A stretch of 32,804 nucleotides of DNA from Rhodopila globiformis (GTDB lineage: Bacteria > Pseudomonadota > Alphaproteobacteria > Acetobacterales > Acetobacteraceae): contig NZ_NHRY01000060.1 of the NCBI RefSeq assembly GCF_002937115.1, forward strand, positions 1 through 32,804. The letters run 5' to 3'. Under the pieces are notes generated by a model, which was not told the DNA's origin, ran no database searches, and worked only from the letters and a program-made list of their open reading frames with translations. Made by a program: the position numbers and the translations under genes. Of the stretch, positions 1-9,363 are shown in pieces (within the stretch, counting starts at the first letter, position 1; each line of letters begins with the position of its first letter).

Positions 1-131
1 CGTGCCCGGGAGCGACAAAGTGTGGTACCTCAACGCAGCGCGGGCCGGACTGCTACACGGGGTCGCCAAGCCACCGCAGAGACATCAGCCTCGAGACGAT
101 CGTGCCAGCAGCTTGGCTCGCACCGGCCGCG

Positions 132-275
132 GTAATAGGGGCAAAACCCCAGGCGAATTTGGTGATCACCCATATCGTTCCGCATTTGGATGCCAAAAAT
201 GGCGGAATTCCGTGCCTGCCGTTCCAGTTTCGAGCGTATGCTGCACGTGTGTGCCTGGGGTTTTGCCCCTATTAC
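132..275. repeat. Inverted-repeat element upstream of rimP
   Basis: Two perfect 23-bp arms (132-154 and 253-275, inverted) enclose 98 bp. Each arm itself contains a small GGGG/CCCC palindrome around an A-rich centre. The arrangement resembles a miniature inverted-repeat element or a long hairpin. No convincing gene is seen in positions 1-373; the open frames there have no ribosome-binding site and no recognisable protein character. Confidence 0.6.
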
Positions 276-373
276 TGGCACCGGCTCGCAACGCCACCTT
301 TTTCACCCATCGCCGTGCCCGCGGGCGGGCTGGGGGACTGCTGTGAAAATACGGTCCCGCAGGGTCATCGTCT

Positions 374-402
374 CATCGTCATGGCCGGGCGTGTCCCGGC
401 CA
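374..402. repeat. Dispersed palindromic repeat, copy 1 (short)
   Basis: This is a short copy of the intergenic module whose core is ATGGCCGGGCGTGTCCCGGC, itself nearly palindromic. The same core occurs at 11450-11519, 15110-15380 and 23460-23560. The rest of 403-640 holds no recognisable gene. Confidence 0.6.
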
Positions 403-579
403 GACGGTGGGGGCAACGGACCTCTCGCCCATTTTCAGCCGTTGCAGTGCCGGCGCCGCCGGCTGGCTAGCCCCGTGTAGAAGATCGGTGGCCAATCCAG
501 GCTCCACCGCCGCCTTGCCCCACCTGGCGCGCCCCGCCGCGCCTGCCCGCATCGCCGGCGGACAACACCGTACGAACTC

Positions 580-608
580 TTGCAAAACGCCGCGCCGCAC
601 GCTACTTC
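580..608 (+). promoter_or_regulatory. Possible promoter of the rimP-nusA-infB operon
   Basis: TTGCAA (580-585) is followed after 17 bp by TACTTC (603-608). The -35 match is fair and the -10 match is weak. The placement just ahead of the leader hairpin and rimP fits an operon promoter, but this rests on motif reading alone. Confidence 0.25.
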
Positions 609-640
609 TCGTTGAAATCATTCTCCGCTGTTGTAACGGA

Positions 641-667
641 GGTGGCCTTCACGGGCCGCCTTTTTTT
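641..667 (+). terminator. Terminator-like hairpin in the rimP leader
   Basis: A 7-bp stem (641-647 with 654-660, one G-T wobble) with a 6-nt loop is followed directly by seven T residues (661-667). A smaller hairpin (623-627 with 637-641) abuts it and shares one base. The rimP start is only about 19 nt further on. It may end an upstream transcript, or act as an attenuator in the leader of the operon that encodes NusA. The second reading is an inference. Confidence 0.6.
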
Positions 668-685
668 GTTTTGGGCGATAGTGTC

Positions 686-1204
686 TTGACCGGAAACGAG
701 CCAACCACCACGTTGGAGGCCAAGCTGGCGGCAATCATCGAGCCGCGGCTGCAGGCCATGGGTTTCGAGCTTGTGCGCGTCGCCGTCCTTGGCCGCGACC
801 GCCCCACCATCCAGATCATGGCCGATCGGCAGGATGGCTCGCAGATTTCGATCGATGACTGCCAGCAGATCAGCCAGGATGTCAGCGCCGCGCTCGACGT
901 CGAGGACCCGATTCCCGGCGTCTGGACGCTGGAGGTCAGTTCCGCCGGCATCGACCGCCCGCTCACGCGGGTGAAGGACTGGAACCGATTCGCCGGCCAT
1001 CTGGCGCGGGTGGAGACATTCGTGCCACAGGACGGCCGCAAGAGGTTCTCCGGCGTCGTGCTCGGCGCCGATGAAACCGCGGCGCGACTCCGGCTGGATG
1101 ACGGAGCGGAAGTCGTGATTCGCCATCCCGACATTCGCCGCGCGAAACTTGTTCTCACGGATGCCTTGATCGAGGCCACGGCGACTCCGCCGCTGGCGCA
1201 TTAA
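686..1204 (+). CDS. rimP: Ribosome maturation factor RimP
   Basis: RimP helps assemble the 30S ribosomal subunit in the cytoplasm. The product is 172 residues from a TTG start, within the usual range of about 150-200. The N-terminal alpha/beta domain carries the typical stretches GFELVRVAV, a [13 protein letters not shown] segment and [16 protein letters not shown] text (here [14 protein letters not shown]); the C-terminal SH3-like domain follows. The frame is open far upstream, but that part overlaps repeats and the hairpin at 641-667, so I chose TTG at 686. TTG at 671 is an alternative; no ATG or GTG lies in frame near the domain start and no clear Shine-Dalgarno sequence is visible. It is the first gene of the nusA-infB operon, which confirms its identity by synteny. 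Confidence 0.9.
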   Translation: MTGNEPTTTLEAKLAAIIEPRLQAMGFELVRVAVLGRDRPTIQIMADRQDGSQISIDDCQQISQDVSAALDVEDPIPGVWTLEVSSAGIDRPLTRVKDWNRFAGHLARVETFVPQDGRKRFSGVVLGADETAARLRLDDGAEVVIRHPDIRRAKLVLTDALIEATATPPLAH

Positions 1205-1244
1205 ATACGGACTGGTTGCACCGGACATACTGACAGAGGTCGCC

Positions 1245-2813
1245 ATGGACACCGCTATCGCCCGCCCCGAACTGCTGCTGGTCGCCGATGCCGTCGCGCG
1301 CGAGAAGAACATCGATCGCGAGGAAGTGCTGGAAGCGATGGAGCAGGCCATCCAGAAGGCCGGCCGCGCCAAGTACGGGCATGAAAAGGACATCCGGGCC
1401 ACCATCGACCGCAAGACCGGCGACGTCCGCCTCTCGCGCTGGACTGAAATCGTCGAGACGGTGGAGAACGAGGAAACCCAGATGCCCAAGGCCGTCGCGG
1501 CCAAGCTGTTTCCGGAAAAGTCCGTCGGCGAGTTCATCGTCGATCCGCTGCCGCCGATCGATTTCGGCCGCATCGCCGCCCAGACCGCCAAGCAGGTGAT
1601 CGTCCAGCGCGTCCGCGAATACGAACGCAAGCGCCAGTACGACGAGTTCAAGGACCGCGTCGGCGAGATCATCAACGGCGTCGTCAAGCGCACCGAGTAC
1701 GGCAACCTGATGGTCGAGCTCGGCCGCGCCGAGGCGCTGCTGCGCCGCGACGAGCTGATCGCCCGCGAGAGCTTCCGCAACGGCGACCGCGTGCGCGCCT
1801 ATATATACGACGTGCGCGAGGAGCCGCGCGGGCCGCAGATCTTCCTCTCGCGCACCCATCCCGGCTTCCTCGCCAAGCTGTTCGCCCAGGAAGTGCCGGA
1901 AATCTACGACGGCATCATCGAGATCAAGGCGGTCGCCCGGGACCCGGGGAGCCGCGCCAAGATGGCGGTGATCAGCCGCGACTCGTCGATTGATCCGGTG
2001 GGCGCATGCGTTGGCATGCGCGGCTCGCGCGTCCAGGCGGTGGTGCAGGAACTGCAGGGCGAGAAGATCGACATCATTCCCTGGTCCAGCCAGGCCGCCA
2101 CCTTCGTGGTCAACGCGCTGGCCCCGGCCGAGGTCACCAAGGTCGTGTTGGACGAGGAAGCCGGCCGGGTGGAGGTCGTGGTGCCGGACGAGCAGCTGTC
2201 GCTCGCCATCGGCCGCCGCGGCCAGAACGTCCGGCTGGCCTCGCAGCTCACCCGCTGGGACATCGACATCCTGACCGAGGCCGAGGAAAGCGAGCGCCGC
2301 CAGGAAGAGTTCCGCCGCCGCTCCGGCCTGTTCGTCGAGGCGCTGGACGTCGACGACATGATCGCCGGCCTGCTGGTGACCGAGGGCTTCACCTCGGTCG
2401 AGGAACTCGCCTATACGCCGCTCGACGAAGTTGCCGCGATCGAGGGCTTCGACGAGAACGTCGCCGAGGAGCTGGTGCGCCGCGCCCAGGAGTTCCTGCA
2501 GGCGCGCGACAACGAGATGAACGACAAGCGCATCGCGCTGGGCGTCACGGATGAGGTCGCCGTGCTGGAGCCGCTGACCCCGCCGATGCTGGTGGCGCTG
2601 GGCGAGAAGGGCGTGAAGACGCTGGACGACCTGGCCGATCTGGCGTCCGACGAGCTGATCGAGATCGTCGGCGCCGACAAGATGGACGAGGCCGCCGCCA
2701 ACGACCTGATCATGGCGGCGCGCGCCCACTGGTTCGAGGGCGAGGAGGCCGCGCCAGAGGTGGCACCGGAGGGGGCACCAGAGGCGGCGGATGAGGAGGC
2801 TGGTCACGACTGA
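1245..2813 (+). CDS. nusA: Transcription termination/antitermination factor NusA
   Basis: NusA binds RNA polymerase and nascent RNA and controls pausing, termination and antitermination. The 522-residue product has the full domain order: N-terminal polymerase-binding domain (about 1-125), S1 domain (about 137-200), KH1 with GMRG at 257-260, KH2 with GRRG at 323-326, then two acidic helix-hairpin-helix repeats (about 363-415 and 445-495) and an acidic Ala/Glu tail. The C-terminal repeats and length are typical of proteobacterial NusA. An AGAGG sequence lies about 7 nt before the ATG. It follows rimP by 40 nt, and its last 23 nt overlap the next gene, which suggests translational coupling. Confidence 0.97.
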   Translation: MDTAIARPELLLVADAVAREKNIDREEVLEAMEQAIQKAGRAKYGHEKDIRATIDRKTGDVRLSRWTEIVETVENEETQMPKAVAAKLFPEKSVGEFIVDPLPPIDFGRIAAQTAKQVIVQRVREYERKRQYDEFKDRVGEIINGVVKRTEYGNLMVELGRAEALLRRDELIARESFRNGDRVRAYIYDVREEPRGPQIFLSRTHPGFLAKLFAQEVPEIYDGIIEIKAVARDPGSRAKMAVISRDSSIDPVGACVGMRGSRVQAVVQELQGEKIDIIPWSSQAATFVVNALAPAEVTKVVLDEEAGRVEVVVPDEQLSLAIGRRGQNVRLASQLTRWDIDILTEAEESERRQEEFRRRSGLFVEALDVDDMIAGLLVTEGFTSVEELAYTPLDEVAAIEGFDENVAEELVRRAQEFLQARDNEMNDKRIALGVTDEVAVLEPLTPPMLVALGEKGVKTLDDLADLASDELIEIVGADKMDEAAANDLIMAARAHWFEGEEAAPEVAPEGAPEAADEEAGHD

Positions 2814-3567
2814 GAGCGACCTGGAGGCGGACGACATCGCGGACGAGCCGGAAACCGGCCCGCTCCGCCGCTGCATCGTCACGCGGGAACGGCTGCCGAA
2901 GGAGCGGATGATCCGCTTCGTCGTCGGGCCCGATCGCCAGCTTGTTCCCGACCTTGCTGCAAGGCTGCCTGGACGGGGAATCTGGTTGAGCGCGTGCCGC
3001 GATGTGTTAGAGTCGGGTGGCGCCGGGGAAGAAAGGCGTCTAACAGGAAGGCAAACCGGGGGTTCGGCGGCCGGGGGGGTGGATCGTCATCTCGCCCGCG
3101 CATTTGCCAGGGCCGCTCGCGGTCCCGTGACAGTGCCATCAGATCTTTCTGGTCTCCTTCAGGCGGCGCTGGTCCAGCGGATCAGCGAACTCATTGGCCT
3201 CACCCGACGCGCCGGGCAGGCTCTTGCAGGATATGAAAAAGCGCGCGAAGTGCTGCGCCAGGGCCGGGCAAGGCTGGTGGTGCAGGCGTCGGATGGAAGC
3301 GAGGCGGAGCGCAAGCGCTTCCTCTCCGGTTTCGGTCCGGATCTGACGGTGATCGATCCCCTCCCGGGCGAGGTCCTGGGGCGGCTGTTCGGTCGGGATT
3401 ATGTTGTGCACGTCGCGATAGCGCCGGGCAAATTGGCGGAGTCGCTCGTCGTGGAAGCGGGTAGGCTGGCCGGGTTGAGGAATGGGTCCGGAAGGGCCAG
3501 GGGGTCCGCAAGGGCCACGGAGCGGGAAACCGCGCCGGTGAACGATGGAACGGGTGCCAACGGATAA
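2791..3567 (+). CDS. YlxR (DUF448) - L7Ae/L30e-like fusion RNA-binding protein
   Basis: This is a 258-residue protein with two parts. Residues about 24-115 are a YlxR domain, with [19 protein letters not shown] and [15 protein letters not shown]. Residues about 125-190 resemble the ribosomal L7Ae/L30e (YlxQ) fold, with [20 protein letters not shown] and the following VVQASDGSE. In Firmicutes these are separate genes between nusA and infB; the fusion is common in Alphaproteobacteria. Within the YlxR half, about 25-30 Gly/Arg-rich residues sit between CRDVLE and the conserved [10 protein letters not shown] segment, a likely in-frame insertion (DNA about 3010-3085). The Arg/Gly-rich C-terminus is probably disordered. 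It overlaps the nusA end by 23 nt and precedes infB by 2 nt. Confidence 0.9.
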   Translation: MRRLVTTESDLEADDIADEPETGPLRRCIVTRERLPKERMIRFVVGPDRQLVPDLAARLPGRGIWLSACRDVLESGGAGEERRLTGRQTGGSAAGGVDRHLARAFARAARGPVTVPSDLSGLLQAALVQRISELIGLTRRAGQALAGYEKAREVLRQGRARLVVQASDGSEAERKRFLSGFGPDLTVIDPLPGEVLGRLFGRDYVVHVAIAPGKLAESLVVEAGRLAGLRNGSGRARGSARATERETAPVNDGTGANG

Positions 3568-3569
3568 AC

Positions 3570-6356
3570 ATGAGCGAAAGCAACGATCAGGACGGCGGCA
3601 AAGGGCGGCTCTCACTGCGTCCGGCAGGACGTTTGGAACTGGGAAGAACGGTTGATGCCGGGTCCGTGCGGCAGAGCTTCAGCCACGGCCGATCGAAGGT
3701 CGTGCAGGTGGAAGTGCGCAAGAAGCGCGCGCCCTTGCCGAATCCTTCAGCCGCCGCCGGGGCCCCGACGCCGACGCCAGCCGGCGCCGCGCCACCACCA
3801 CGGCCGCAGACCCAGCCGGGACGACCGGCGCCGGGGGCCGGCCGCGCGCTGACCCAGACCGAGCAGGCCGCGCGCCAGCGCGCCGTGCTGGAGCAGCAGC
3901 GCGAAGCCGCCCGGCGTGAGGCCGAGCGCCGCGAGCAGGAGAAGATTTCCATCCTCTCCGCCGCCGAGGAGGCGCGCCGCCGCGAAGCCGAGGCCAAGCG
4001 GGCCGCCGAAGAGGAAGAACGCCTGCGCGCCGAGCAGGAAGAGCGCGACCGCGCCGAGGCCGAGGCGCAGCGCCAGGCCGAGGAAGAGGTAACGCGCGCC
4101 GCCGCGGCTGCGGCCGCCGAGGCTGCGCGTAGCGCCGACGAGGTTACCGCGCGCCCGGCGCAGGAGGCGGTGAGGCCGGCTCCGGCCGCGCAGCCGCCGG
4201 CCCACGCCCAGGCGCCAACCGCCCGCACGCCCGCCGCCCACTTGCCGGCTCAGGCGCGTCCGGCGCAGCCCGCCGCCAAGGCGCCGGCGCCGAAGCCCGC
4301 CGCCGGACAGCCCGCATCGGCGTCCGAAACGCTGCGCCTGCGCACCGGCCGCGCCGAGGAGGAGGACGAGGCCCGTCCGGCCCGTCGTCCCGGCGCGGGC
4401 GCCGGCGTGCCCGCGCGCAAGCCGCCCGTGGTGGCGCCGAAGAAAGGCAGCGACGGCCGCCGTGCCGGCCGCATCGACGTCCAGGCGGCGATCGAGGGCG
4501 AGGACGAGAAAGTCCGCTCGCTTGCATCCGTCCGTCGTCAGCGTGAGCGCGAGCGTCGCCAGGCTGAGCTTGACCGTTTGCGCTCTGATCAGGTGAAGGT
4601 GGTGCGCGACGTCATTCTGCCGGACCAGATTACGGTCCAGGAGCTCGCGAACCGCATGGCGGCGCGCGCGGGCGAGGTCATCAAGGCCCTGATGAAGATG
4701 GGCGTGATGGCCACCATCACCCAGTCGCTCGACGCCGATACCGCCGAGCTGGTGGTGCAGGAATTCGGCCACCGCGCCCGCCGCGTCTCGGAGTCCGACG
4801 TGGAAATGGGCCTGGAAGGCCATGCGGACGTCGATACCGACCTGCTGCCGCGGCCGCCGGTGGTGACCATCATGGGCCACGTCGACCACGGCAAGACCTC
4901 GCTGCTGGACGCGCTGCGCGCCACCGACGTGGCGGCCGGGGAGGCCGGGGGCATCACCCAGCACATCGGCGCCTACCAGGTGACGCTGCCGAACGGCCAG
5001 AAGGTGACGTTCATCGACACCCCGGGCCACGAAGCCTTCACGGCGATGCGTGCCCGCGGCGCCTCGGTGACGGACATCGTCATCCTGGTCGTCGCCGCCG
5101 ACGACGGCGTGATGCCGCAGACGATCGAGGCGATCCGCCACGCCAAGGCGGCCAACGTGCCGATCATCGTGGCCATCAACAAGATGGACAAGCCGGATGC
5201 CAATCCGGACCGGGTGCGGCAGGAACTGCTCAGCCACGAGATCGTCGTGGAAGACATGGGCGGCGAGACGCAGGACGTGCCGGTCTCCGCGCTGAAGAAG
5301 CAGGGGCTCGACAACCTGGTCGAGGCGATCCTGCTGCAGGCGGAAATTCTCGACCTGAAGGCCAACCCGAACCGCACGGCGGAAGGCACGGTGATCGAAA
5401 GCCGTCTCGACCGCGGCCGCGGCCCCGTGGGCACCATGCTGGTGCAGCGCGGGACGCTGCACCAGGGCGACATCATCGTCGCCGGCTCGGAATGGGGCAA
5501 GGTGCGGGCGATGCTGGACGACAAGGGGCGGCAGATGAACGACGCCGGCCCGTCGATGCCGGTGGAGATCCTCGGCCTGAGCGGTGCGCCGTCGGCCGGC
5601 GAGCCGTTCGTGGTGGTGGACAGCGAAGGCCGCGCCCGCGAGATCACCGAATTCCGCGAACGCCGCCAGCGCGAGAAGCTGGCCGGCGCGGCAGTCGGCG
5701 CCCGCGGCACGCTGGACCAGATGCTGGCCCGCATCCAGGCCGGCGAGCAGAAGGAAGTCGCGGTCCTGATCAAGGCCGACGTGCAGGGCAGCGCCGAAGC
5801 CCTGCAGGTGACGGTGCTGAAGCTGGCGCACGAGGAGGTGAAGGTCCGCGTGCTGCTGGCCGCAGTCGGCCAGATCACTGAAAGCGACATCCAGCTCGCC
5901 AAGGCATCGGACGCGGTGATCATCGGCTTCAACGTCCGCGCCACGACGCAAGCGCGGGAGCTGGCGCAGCGCGAGGGCGTGGATATCCGCTACTTCTCGA
6001 TCATCTACGAAGTCGCGGACGACGTCGAGAAGCTGGTCAAGGGCAAGGTCGCCCCGAAGGCGCGCGAGAAGTTCCTGGGCTACGCCGAGGTCCGCAAGGT
6101 CTTCAACATCACCAAGACCGGCAAGGTCGCCGGCTGCATGATCACCGAGGGCCTGGTGAAGCGCGGCGCCGGCGTGCGCGTGCTGCGCGACAACGTGGTG
6201 ATCCACAACGGCGAGCTGTCGCAGCTCAAGCGCTTCAAGGACGACGTGCGGGAGGTCGCGCGCGGCTATGAATGCGGCCTGTCGTTCGCCAACTTCGACA
6301 ACCTGCAGGAAGGCGACGTCATCGAGTGCTTCGAGACGGAGATGGTGCCAGGGTAA
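3570..6356 (+). CDS. infB: Translation initiation factor IF-2
   Basis: IF-2 is the GTPase that brings initiator tRNA to the 30S subunit. The product has 928 residues. It begins with the short IF-2-associated segment found in alphaproteobacteria ([13 protein letters not shown]), then about 300 residues of Ala/Glu/Arg coiled coil and Pro/Ala linker, then an IF2_N domain (about 348-400). The G domain shows G1 GHVDHGKT (436-443), a switch [12 protein letters not shown]3 DTPGH (from 483), G4 NKMD (537-540) and G5 SALKK. Domains II-IV follow, including the fMet-tRNA-binding C2 region, and end [13 protein letters not shown]. The start codon is 2 nt after the ylxR stop, so translation is likely coupled. 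Confidence 0.98.
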   Translation: MSESNDQDGGKGRLSLRPAGRLELGRTVDAGSVRQSFSHGRSKVVQVEVRKKRAPLPNPSAAAGAPTPTPAGAAPPPRPQTQPGRPAPGAGRALTQTEQAARQRAVLEQQREAARREAERREQEKISILSAAEEARRREAEAKRAAEEEERLRAEQEERDRAEAEAQRQAEEEVTRAAAAAAAEAARSADEVTARPAQEAVRPAPAAQPPAHAQAPTARTPAAHLPAQARPAQPAAKAPAPKPAAGQPASASETLRLRTGRAEEEDEARPARRPGAGAGVPARKPPVVAPKKGSDGRRAGRIDVQAAIEGEDEKVRSLASVRRQRERERRQAELDRLRSDQVKVVRDVILPDQITVQELANRMAARAGEVIKALMKMGVMATITQSLDADTAELVVQEFGHRARRVSESDVEMGLEGHADVDTDLLPRPPVVTIMGHVDHGKTSLLDALRATDVAAGEAGGITQHIGAYQVTLPNGQKVTFIDTPGHEAFTAMRARGASVTDIVILVVAADDGVMPQTIEAIRHAKAANVPIIVAINKMDKPDANPDRVRQELLSHEIVVEDMGGETQDVPVSALKKQGLDNLVEAILLQAEILDLKANPNRTAEGTVIESRLDRGRGPVGTMLVQRGTLHQGDIIVAGSEWGKVRAMLDDKGRQMNDAGPSMPVEILGLSGAPSAGEPFVVVDSEGRAREITEFRERRQREKLAGAAVGARGTLDQMLARIQAGEQKEVAVLIKADVQGSAEALQVTVLKLAHEEVKVRVLLAAVGQITESDIQLAKASDAVIIGFNVRATTQARELAQREGVDIRYFSIIYEVADDVEKLVKGKVAPKAREKFLGYAEVRKVFNITKTGKVAGCMITEGLVKRGAGVRVLRDNVVIHNGELSQLKRFKDDVREVARGYECGLSFANFDNLQEGDVIECFETEMVPG

Positions 6357-6364
6357 CACGACAG

Positions 6365-6772
6365 TTGACGAAGCATCAGCATCACGCTGGCTCGGGTCAT
6401 GCCCCGAGCCAGCGGCAGTTGCGCGTCGCGGAGGAAATCCGCCACGTGCTGGCCGGACTGTTCACCCGCAACGAGTTCCGCGATCCGGACCTCGCGGCGG
6501 CGCAGATCACCGTGACGGAAGTGCGCATCAGCCCCGACCTGAAGCACGCCACCGCGTTTGTCTCGCGGCTGGGCCGGTCGGACGTCGATGCGCTGCTGCC
6601 GGCGCTGCACCGGGCCGCGCCCTATCTGCGCGGGCAGGTGGCGAAGGCGTTGCAGTTGCGGGCCGCGCCGGACATCACCTTCCAGCCGGATCATGCGCTG
6701 GATTACGCGATGAAGATCGACGAGCTGATGCACCGGCCGGAGATCGCGCGGGATCTCGAACAGAAAGATTGA
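6365..6772 (+). CDS. rbfA: 30S ribosome-binding factor RbfA
   Basis: RbfA binds the 30S subunit and helps 16S rRNA 5'-end maturation. The protein has 135 residues from TTG at 6365. The characteristic opening [15 protein letters not shown], the central [20 protein letters not shown] and the ending segment with [17 protein letters not shown] give the KH-like RbfA fold. The frame extends upstream into infB, but that part is a shadow of infB; TTG at 6365 is 8 nt after the infB stop and is the only start candidate between the infB stop and the domain. No Shine-Dalgarno sequence is clear, so coupling to infB is likely. truB, which often follows, is not found downstream. Confidence 0.88.
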   Translation: MTKHQHHAGSGHAPSQRQLRVAEEIRHVLAGLFTRNEFRDPDLAAAQITVTEVRISPDLKHATAFVSRLGRSDVDALLPALHRAAPYLRGQVAKALQLRAAPDITFQPDHALDYAMKIDELMHRPEIARDLEQKD

Positions 6773-6797
6773 CTTTCGTCAGCCGTCAGTTCAATCT
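6769..6797 (+). promoter_or_regulatory. Possible promoter of the toxin-antitoxin pair
   Basis: TTGACT (6769-6774), overlapping the rbfA stop codon, is a good -35 match; 17 bp later CAATCT (6792-6797) is a poor -10 match. A CGTCAG repeat lies in the spacer and could be part of an operator for the antitoxin. This is motif reading only. Confidence 0.25.
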
Positions 6798-6826
6798 AGC
6801 CGGTCTGGACAGAACTGGAGGGTGCG

Positions 6827-7084
6827 ATGCTGGACTGGCAGTTGCAGGACGCGAAGAACCGCTTCAGCGAGGTCGTCAAGCGCGCCCGTGACGAAGGGCC
6901 GCAGACCGTGACCGTGCACGGCCAGCGGGCGGCGGTGGTCGTCTCGGCCACGCAGTATGACGTGCTGGTCAAGCCTCGGATGTCGTTCGTCGAGTTCCTG
7001 CTGTCGGACACGCCCTGGCCGGACGACGTGGTTGACGTCATCAACGACCGCAGCAAGGATACCGGCCGCGACGCCGGCTTCTGA
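6827..7084 (+). CDS. Phd/YefM-family antitoxin
   Basis: The 85-residue protein starts WQLQDAKNRFSEVVKRA, the typical Phd/YefM opening in which a short strand and helix form the DNA-binding dimer. It continues with the conserved VTVHGQRAAVVVS and YDVL segments. The C-terminal part (about 50-85) would bind and neutralise the toxin. GGAGGG lies 7 nt before the ATG. The stop codon overlaps the start of the PIN-domain gene (TGATG), the standard layout of such operons. Autoregulation by the antitoxin is expected for the family but is not shown here. The pair is likely horizontally acquired. Confidence 0.88.
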   Translation: MLDWQLQDAKNRFSEVVKRARDEGPQTVTVHGQRAAVVVSATQYDVLVKPRMSFVEFLLSDTPWPDDVVDVINDRSKDTGRDAGF

Positions 7085-7491
7085 TGTATCTGCTGGATAC
7101 CTGCGTGGTGTCGGAGGCGCGGCGCGGCACGCTGCCCGCCGTGAAGTGGCTCCAGGCCGCGCACTCGGACACGCTGTTCATGAGCGTCGTCACCGTCGGC
7201 GAGATCATGAAGGGCGTGATGATGAAGCTGCGCGCCGATCCGCCGGCCGCCGCCTCGCTGCTGCGCTGGCTGGATGAACTGCGCTTTGTCTATGCCGCGC
7301 GCATCCTGCCAATCGACGACGCGGTGGCGACTGCCTGGGGCCGGCTGATGGCCGAGCGCACGCGGCCGGTCGCCGACGGGCTGATCGCGGCGACGGCGAA
7401 GGTGCACAACAAGGTGCTGGTCACGCGCAACGTGGCAGACTTTGAAGGCACCGGGGTGGATATCATCGATCCCTGGGCGCTGATGAGGTAG
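7084..7491 (+). CDS. VapC/FitB-type PIN-domain ribonuclease toxin
   Basis: The 135-residue protein is a single PIN domain, a Mg2+-dependent ribonuclease fold. The acidic residues expected in the active site are present: D5 in YLLDTCVVSE, E40 in VTVGEIMKG, D98 in PVADGLIAATA and D119 in TRNVADFEGTG. Length and motif spacing match VapC/FitB toxins, so it looks intact. The start overlaps the antitoxin stop by one base. VapC toxins usually cut tRNA or rRNA; the target here cannot be read from the sequence. It is the last gene before a palindromic element and a strand change. Confidence 0.9.
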   Translation: MYLLDTCVVSEARRGTLPAVKWLQAAHSDTLFMSVVTVGEIMKGVMMKLRADPPAAASLLRWLDELRFVYAARILPIDDAVATAWGRLMAERTRPVADGLIAATAKVHNKVLVTRNVADFEGTGVDIIDPWALMR

Positions 7492-7535
7492 GGGCCGGTT
7501 CCTGCCCCATCATCATGGCCCGGACAAGCCGCATA

Positions 7536-7650
7536 GGCGCTAACTTTAGGGGGGAACAGAGCCGGGTCCATTGCCTCTCCGTCCGGGCCGGGTCCGTTGC
7601 CTCACCGTCATGGGCGACGACCATGCCCTGTTCCCCCGAAAGTTAGCGCC
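7536..7650. repeat. 115-bp palindromic element between vapC and glycan operon
   Basis: Arms at 7536-7559 and 7628-7650 are inverted copies (23-24 bp, differing only by an A/C change and one extra G). The 68-bp loop holds two imperfect direct copies of a GCCGGGTCC-TTGCCTC-CCGTC unit. The element sits between the convergent 3' ends of vapC and the glycan operon, so it could serve as a two-way terminator or be a miniature mobile element. Confidence 0.65.
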
Positions 7651-7670
7651 AAGTCAGCGCGCAGGCGGCC

Positions 7671-9314
7671 TCACCCGCCCAGGCGCGCCTGCACCGCCTC
7701 GGTAAGCGCCTCCCGCCGGGCCCAGAGCGAGCGGTACCAGGCACTCCGCGGCGCCACCTGGTACGCCAGCATCCGGTGCGCCGCGACATGCCGGCGTCCC
7801 GCCTCGCCGAGCGCGCGCGCCTGGTCCGGCACCGTCACCAGCCGCAGCAGCCGGGTGTGGAACTCGGCCGGGTCGCGGAACAGCAGCCCGGTCCGCTCGT
7901 CCTCGATGCTGTCGCCGTAAACCACCGCGCTGGCCAGCGGCGCGACCCGGCAGGCCGCCGACTCGATGAACTTCAGGTCGGATTTCGCCCGATTGAACGG
8001 CGTGTCGGACAGCGGCATGAAGCAGATCTCGCACCCGCCCAGCAGGCGCAGATAGGTCTCGTAGTCGCATGTCGGCGTGAATGCCTTGTGCGGCGTGTCC
8101 AGCGCGTCGAAGAAGCTTCTGTCGTGGACCACCTGGAACGCCAGCCGTTCGCCGGCCGTCGCCGCGACGGCATTGATCGCCGGCATCAGTGCCTGCCAGT
8201 CATCCTCGCGGTTCAGCGCGCCGAAGAACAGGGTCATCCGGCCCGCATCGGCAAAATTCCACACCTCCGGCAGCGCGGCCATGCCATTGGGGAAGACCGC
8301 GATCTCCGGGTTGTACGGCCGCAAGGCCTCGGCCATGGCGGCCGTGCTGGTCTGCAGCGCATGCGCGCCGCGGAACGACAGGTGGCTGCTGCGCCGAATG
8401 GCCTCGAAATGGTCGGGATGGTCGTCGAACTCCGTGACGACCAGGTAGCCGGCCGTCCACAGCGCCTGCAGCGTCTGCAGCCCGTGCGCGCCGGCAAGTG
8501 CCGGCCGATGCAGCACGAAGATGCGCGGCGTGTCGTCATCCGGCGCGCGCAGCCTGATCTCGGGGCTGACCATCGTCTGGAAACCCGGGTCGCTGGCGAG
8601 GGCGTGCAGCGGATGCACCACGCGCACGTGTGACACGCCGCCGACGGGCGCCAGCATGTTGCCGGACAGGATCACGGTCTGGCGCGGCTCCTTGCGCGCC
8701 CGCCAGAGCAGGCAGGCCGGCGCGGCGCGGCGCAGATACTCGTCCGGGTCGATGCCCAGCGCCTCCAGGCCGGGCGCCAGCGCCGCGACGAAGTTGCCTG
8801 CCGCCTCCCGGTCCGGTTCGTGCGGCGTGACGTCGCAGCCGGTCAGGCCGGCCGCCTGCAGAAGCTGGCGCATGCCGTCCGGGGTGAGCCCGGCCGCCGG
8901 CGCCGCGTCCGGCGCACCCAGCAGCAGCCGGTGCGCCAGCCGCCAGTGCCCGGGGTTGGCGACCTCGGCTAGCACGACGCCATCGGGATTGAGCGCCGCG
9001 GCATGGCGGCGAAGCAGCGCCACGGGATCGGCGACGTCCGCCAGGATGCCGCGATACAGGATGCAGTCGAGGCCCTCCGGCAGGTCGAACGGCAGGTCGC
9101 CGCCGGATACGTCGGCGGTGGAGACCTCATCCAGATGCCGCGCCGCCAGCGCCGCCGCCTGTGGATCGGCTTCGACGCCCAGCAGGCGCGCCCGCGGGTT
9201 CATCCGCCGATAGGGGGCGAGCAGGGCGCCGTCGCTGCAGCCGACGACCAGCACGGTGCGCGCCGACAACGGTATCCGGTCCAGCATGGCGGCGTCGGGG
9301 AAAGCAGCGTGCAT
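7671..9314 (-). CDS. Methyltransferase-glycosyltransferase fusion protein
   Basis: The 547-residue product joins two enzyme folds. Residues 1 to about 200 are a class I SAM-dependent methyltransferase, with motif I VLVVGCSDGALL (21-32), an acidic residue after the next strand (GVEADP) and a later LNPDGVVLAEVAN strand. Residues about 210-540 look like a GT-B glycosyltransferase/CgeB-like module, with NMLAPVGGVSHVRVVHPL at its start, FPNGM and FFGALNREDDW in the middle and a C-terminal segment with KFIESAACRVAPLAS followed by DSIEDERTGLLF, typical of donor-binding regions. It is the last gene of the minus-strand glycan operon (49 nt after its neighbour). A role in decorating or building a surface polysaccharide is inferred; substrates are unknown. 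Confidence 0.75.
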   Translation of the reverse strand: MHAAFPDAAMLDRIPLSARTVLVVGCSDGALLAPYRRMNPRARLLGVEADPQAAALAARHLDEVSTADVSGGDLPFDLPEGLDCILYRGILADVADPVALLRRHAAALNPDGVVLAEVANPGHWRLAHRLLLGAPDAAPAAGLTPDGMRQLLQAAGLTGCDVTPHEPDREAAGNFVAALAPGLEALGIDPDEYLRRAAPACLLWRARKEPRQTVILSGNMLAPVGGVSHVRVVHPLHALASDPGFQTMVSPEIRLRAPDDDTPRIFVLHRPALAGAHGLQTLQALWTAGYLVVTEFDDHPDHFEAIRRSSHLSFRGAHALQTSTAAMAEALRPYNPEIAVFPNGMAALPEVWNFADAGRMTLFFGALNREDDWQALMPAINAVAATAGERLAFQVVHDRSFFDALDTPHKAFTPTCDYETYLRLLGGCEICFMPLSDTPFNRAKSDLKFIESAACRVAPLASAVVYGDSIEDERTGLLFRDPAEFHTRLLRLVTVPDQARALGEAGRRHVAAHRMLAYQVAPRSAWYRSLWARREALTEAVQARLGG

Positions 9315-9363
9315 CGACGGTCCTGGTGTCCGCGGTGAACGCCGCGGCGGAGCGTTCGAGGTG

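Noticed and set aside
460..640. A tRNA (metY-like) before rimP, as in E. coli
   Set aside because: I looked for a cloverleaf and a T-arm sequence such as GTTCAAATC between 460 and 640 and found none; only hairpins are present.
1155..2882. Long minus-strand open frames opposite nusA and infB (for example 3747-6359)
   Set aside because: They are shadows: their length follows from high GC codon bias, they lack motifs and ribosome-binding sites, and the plus strand encodes nusA and infB.
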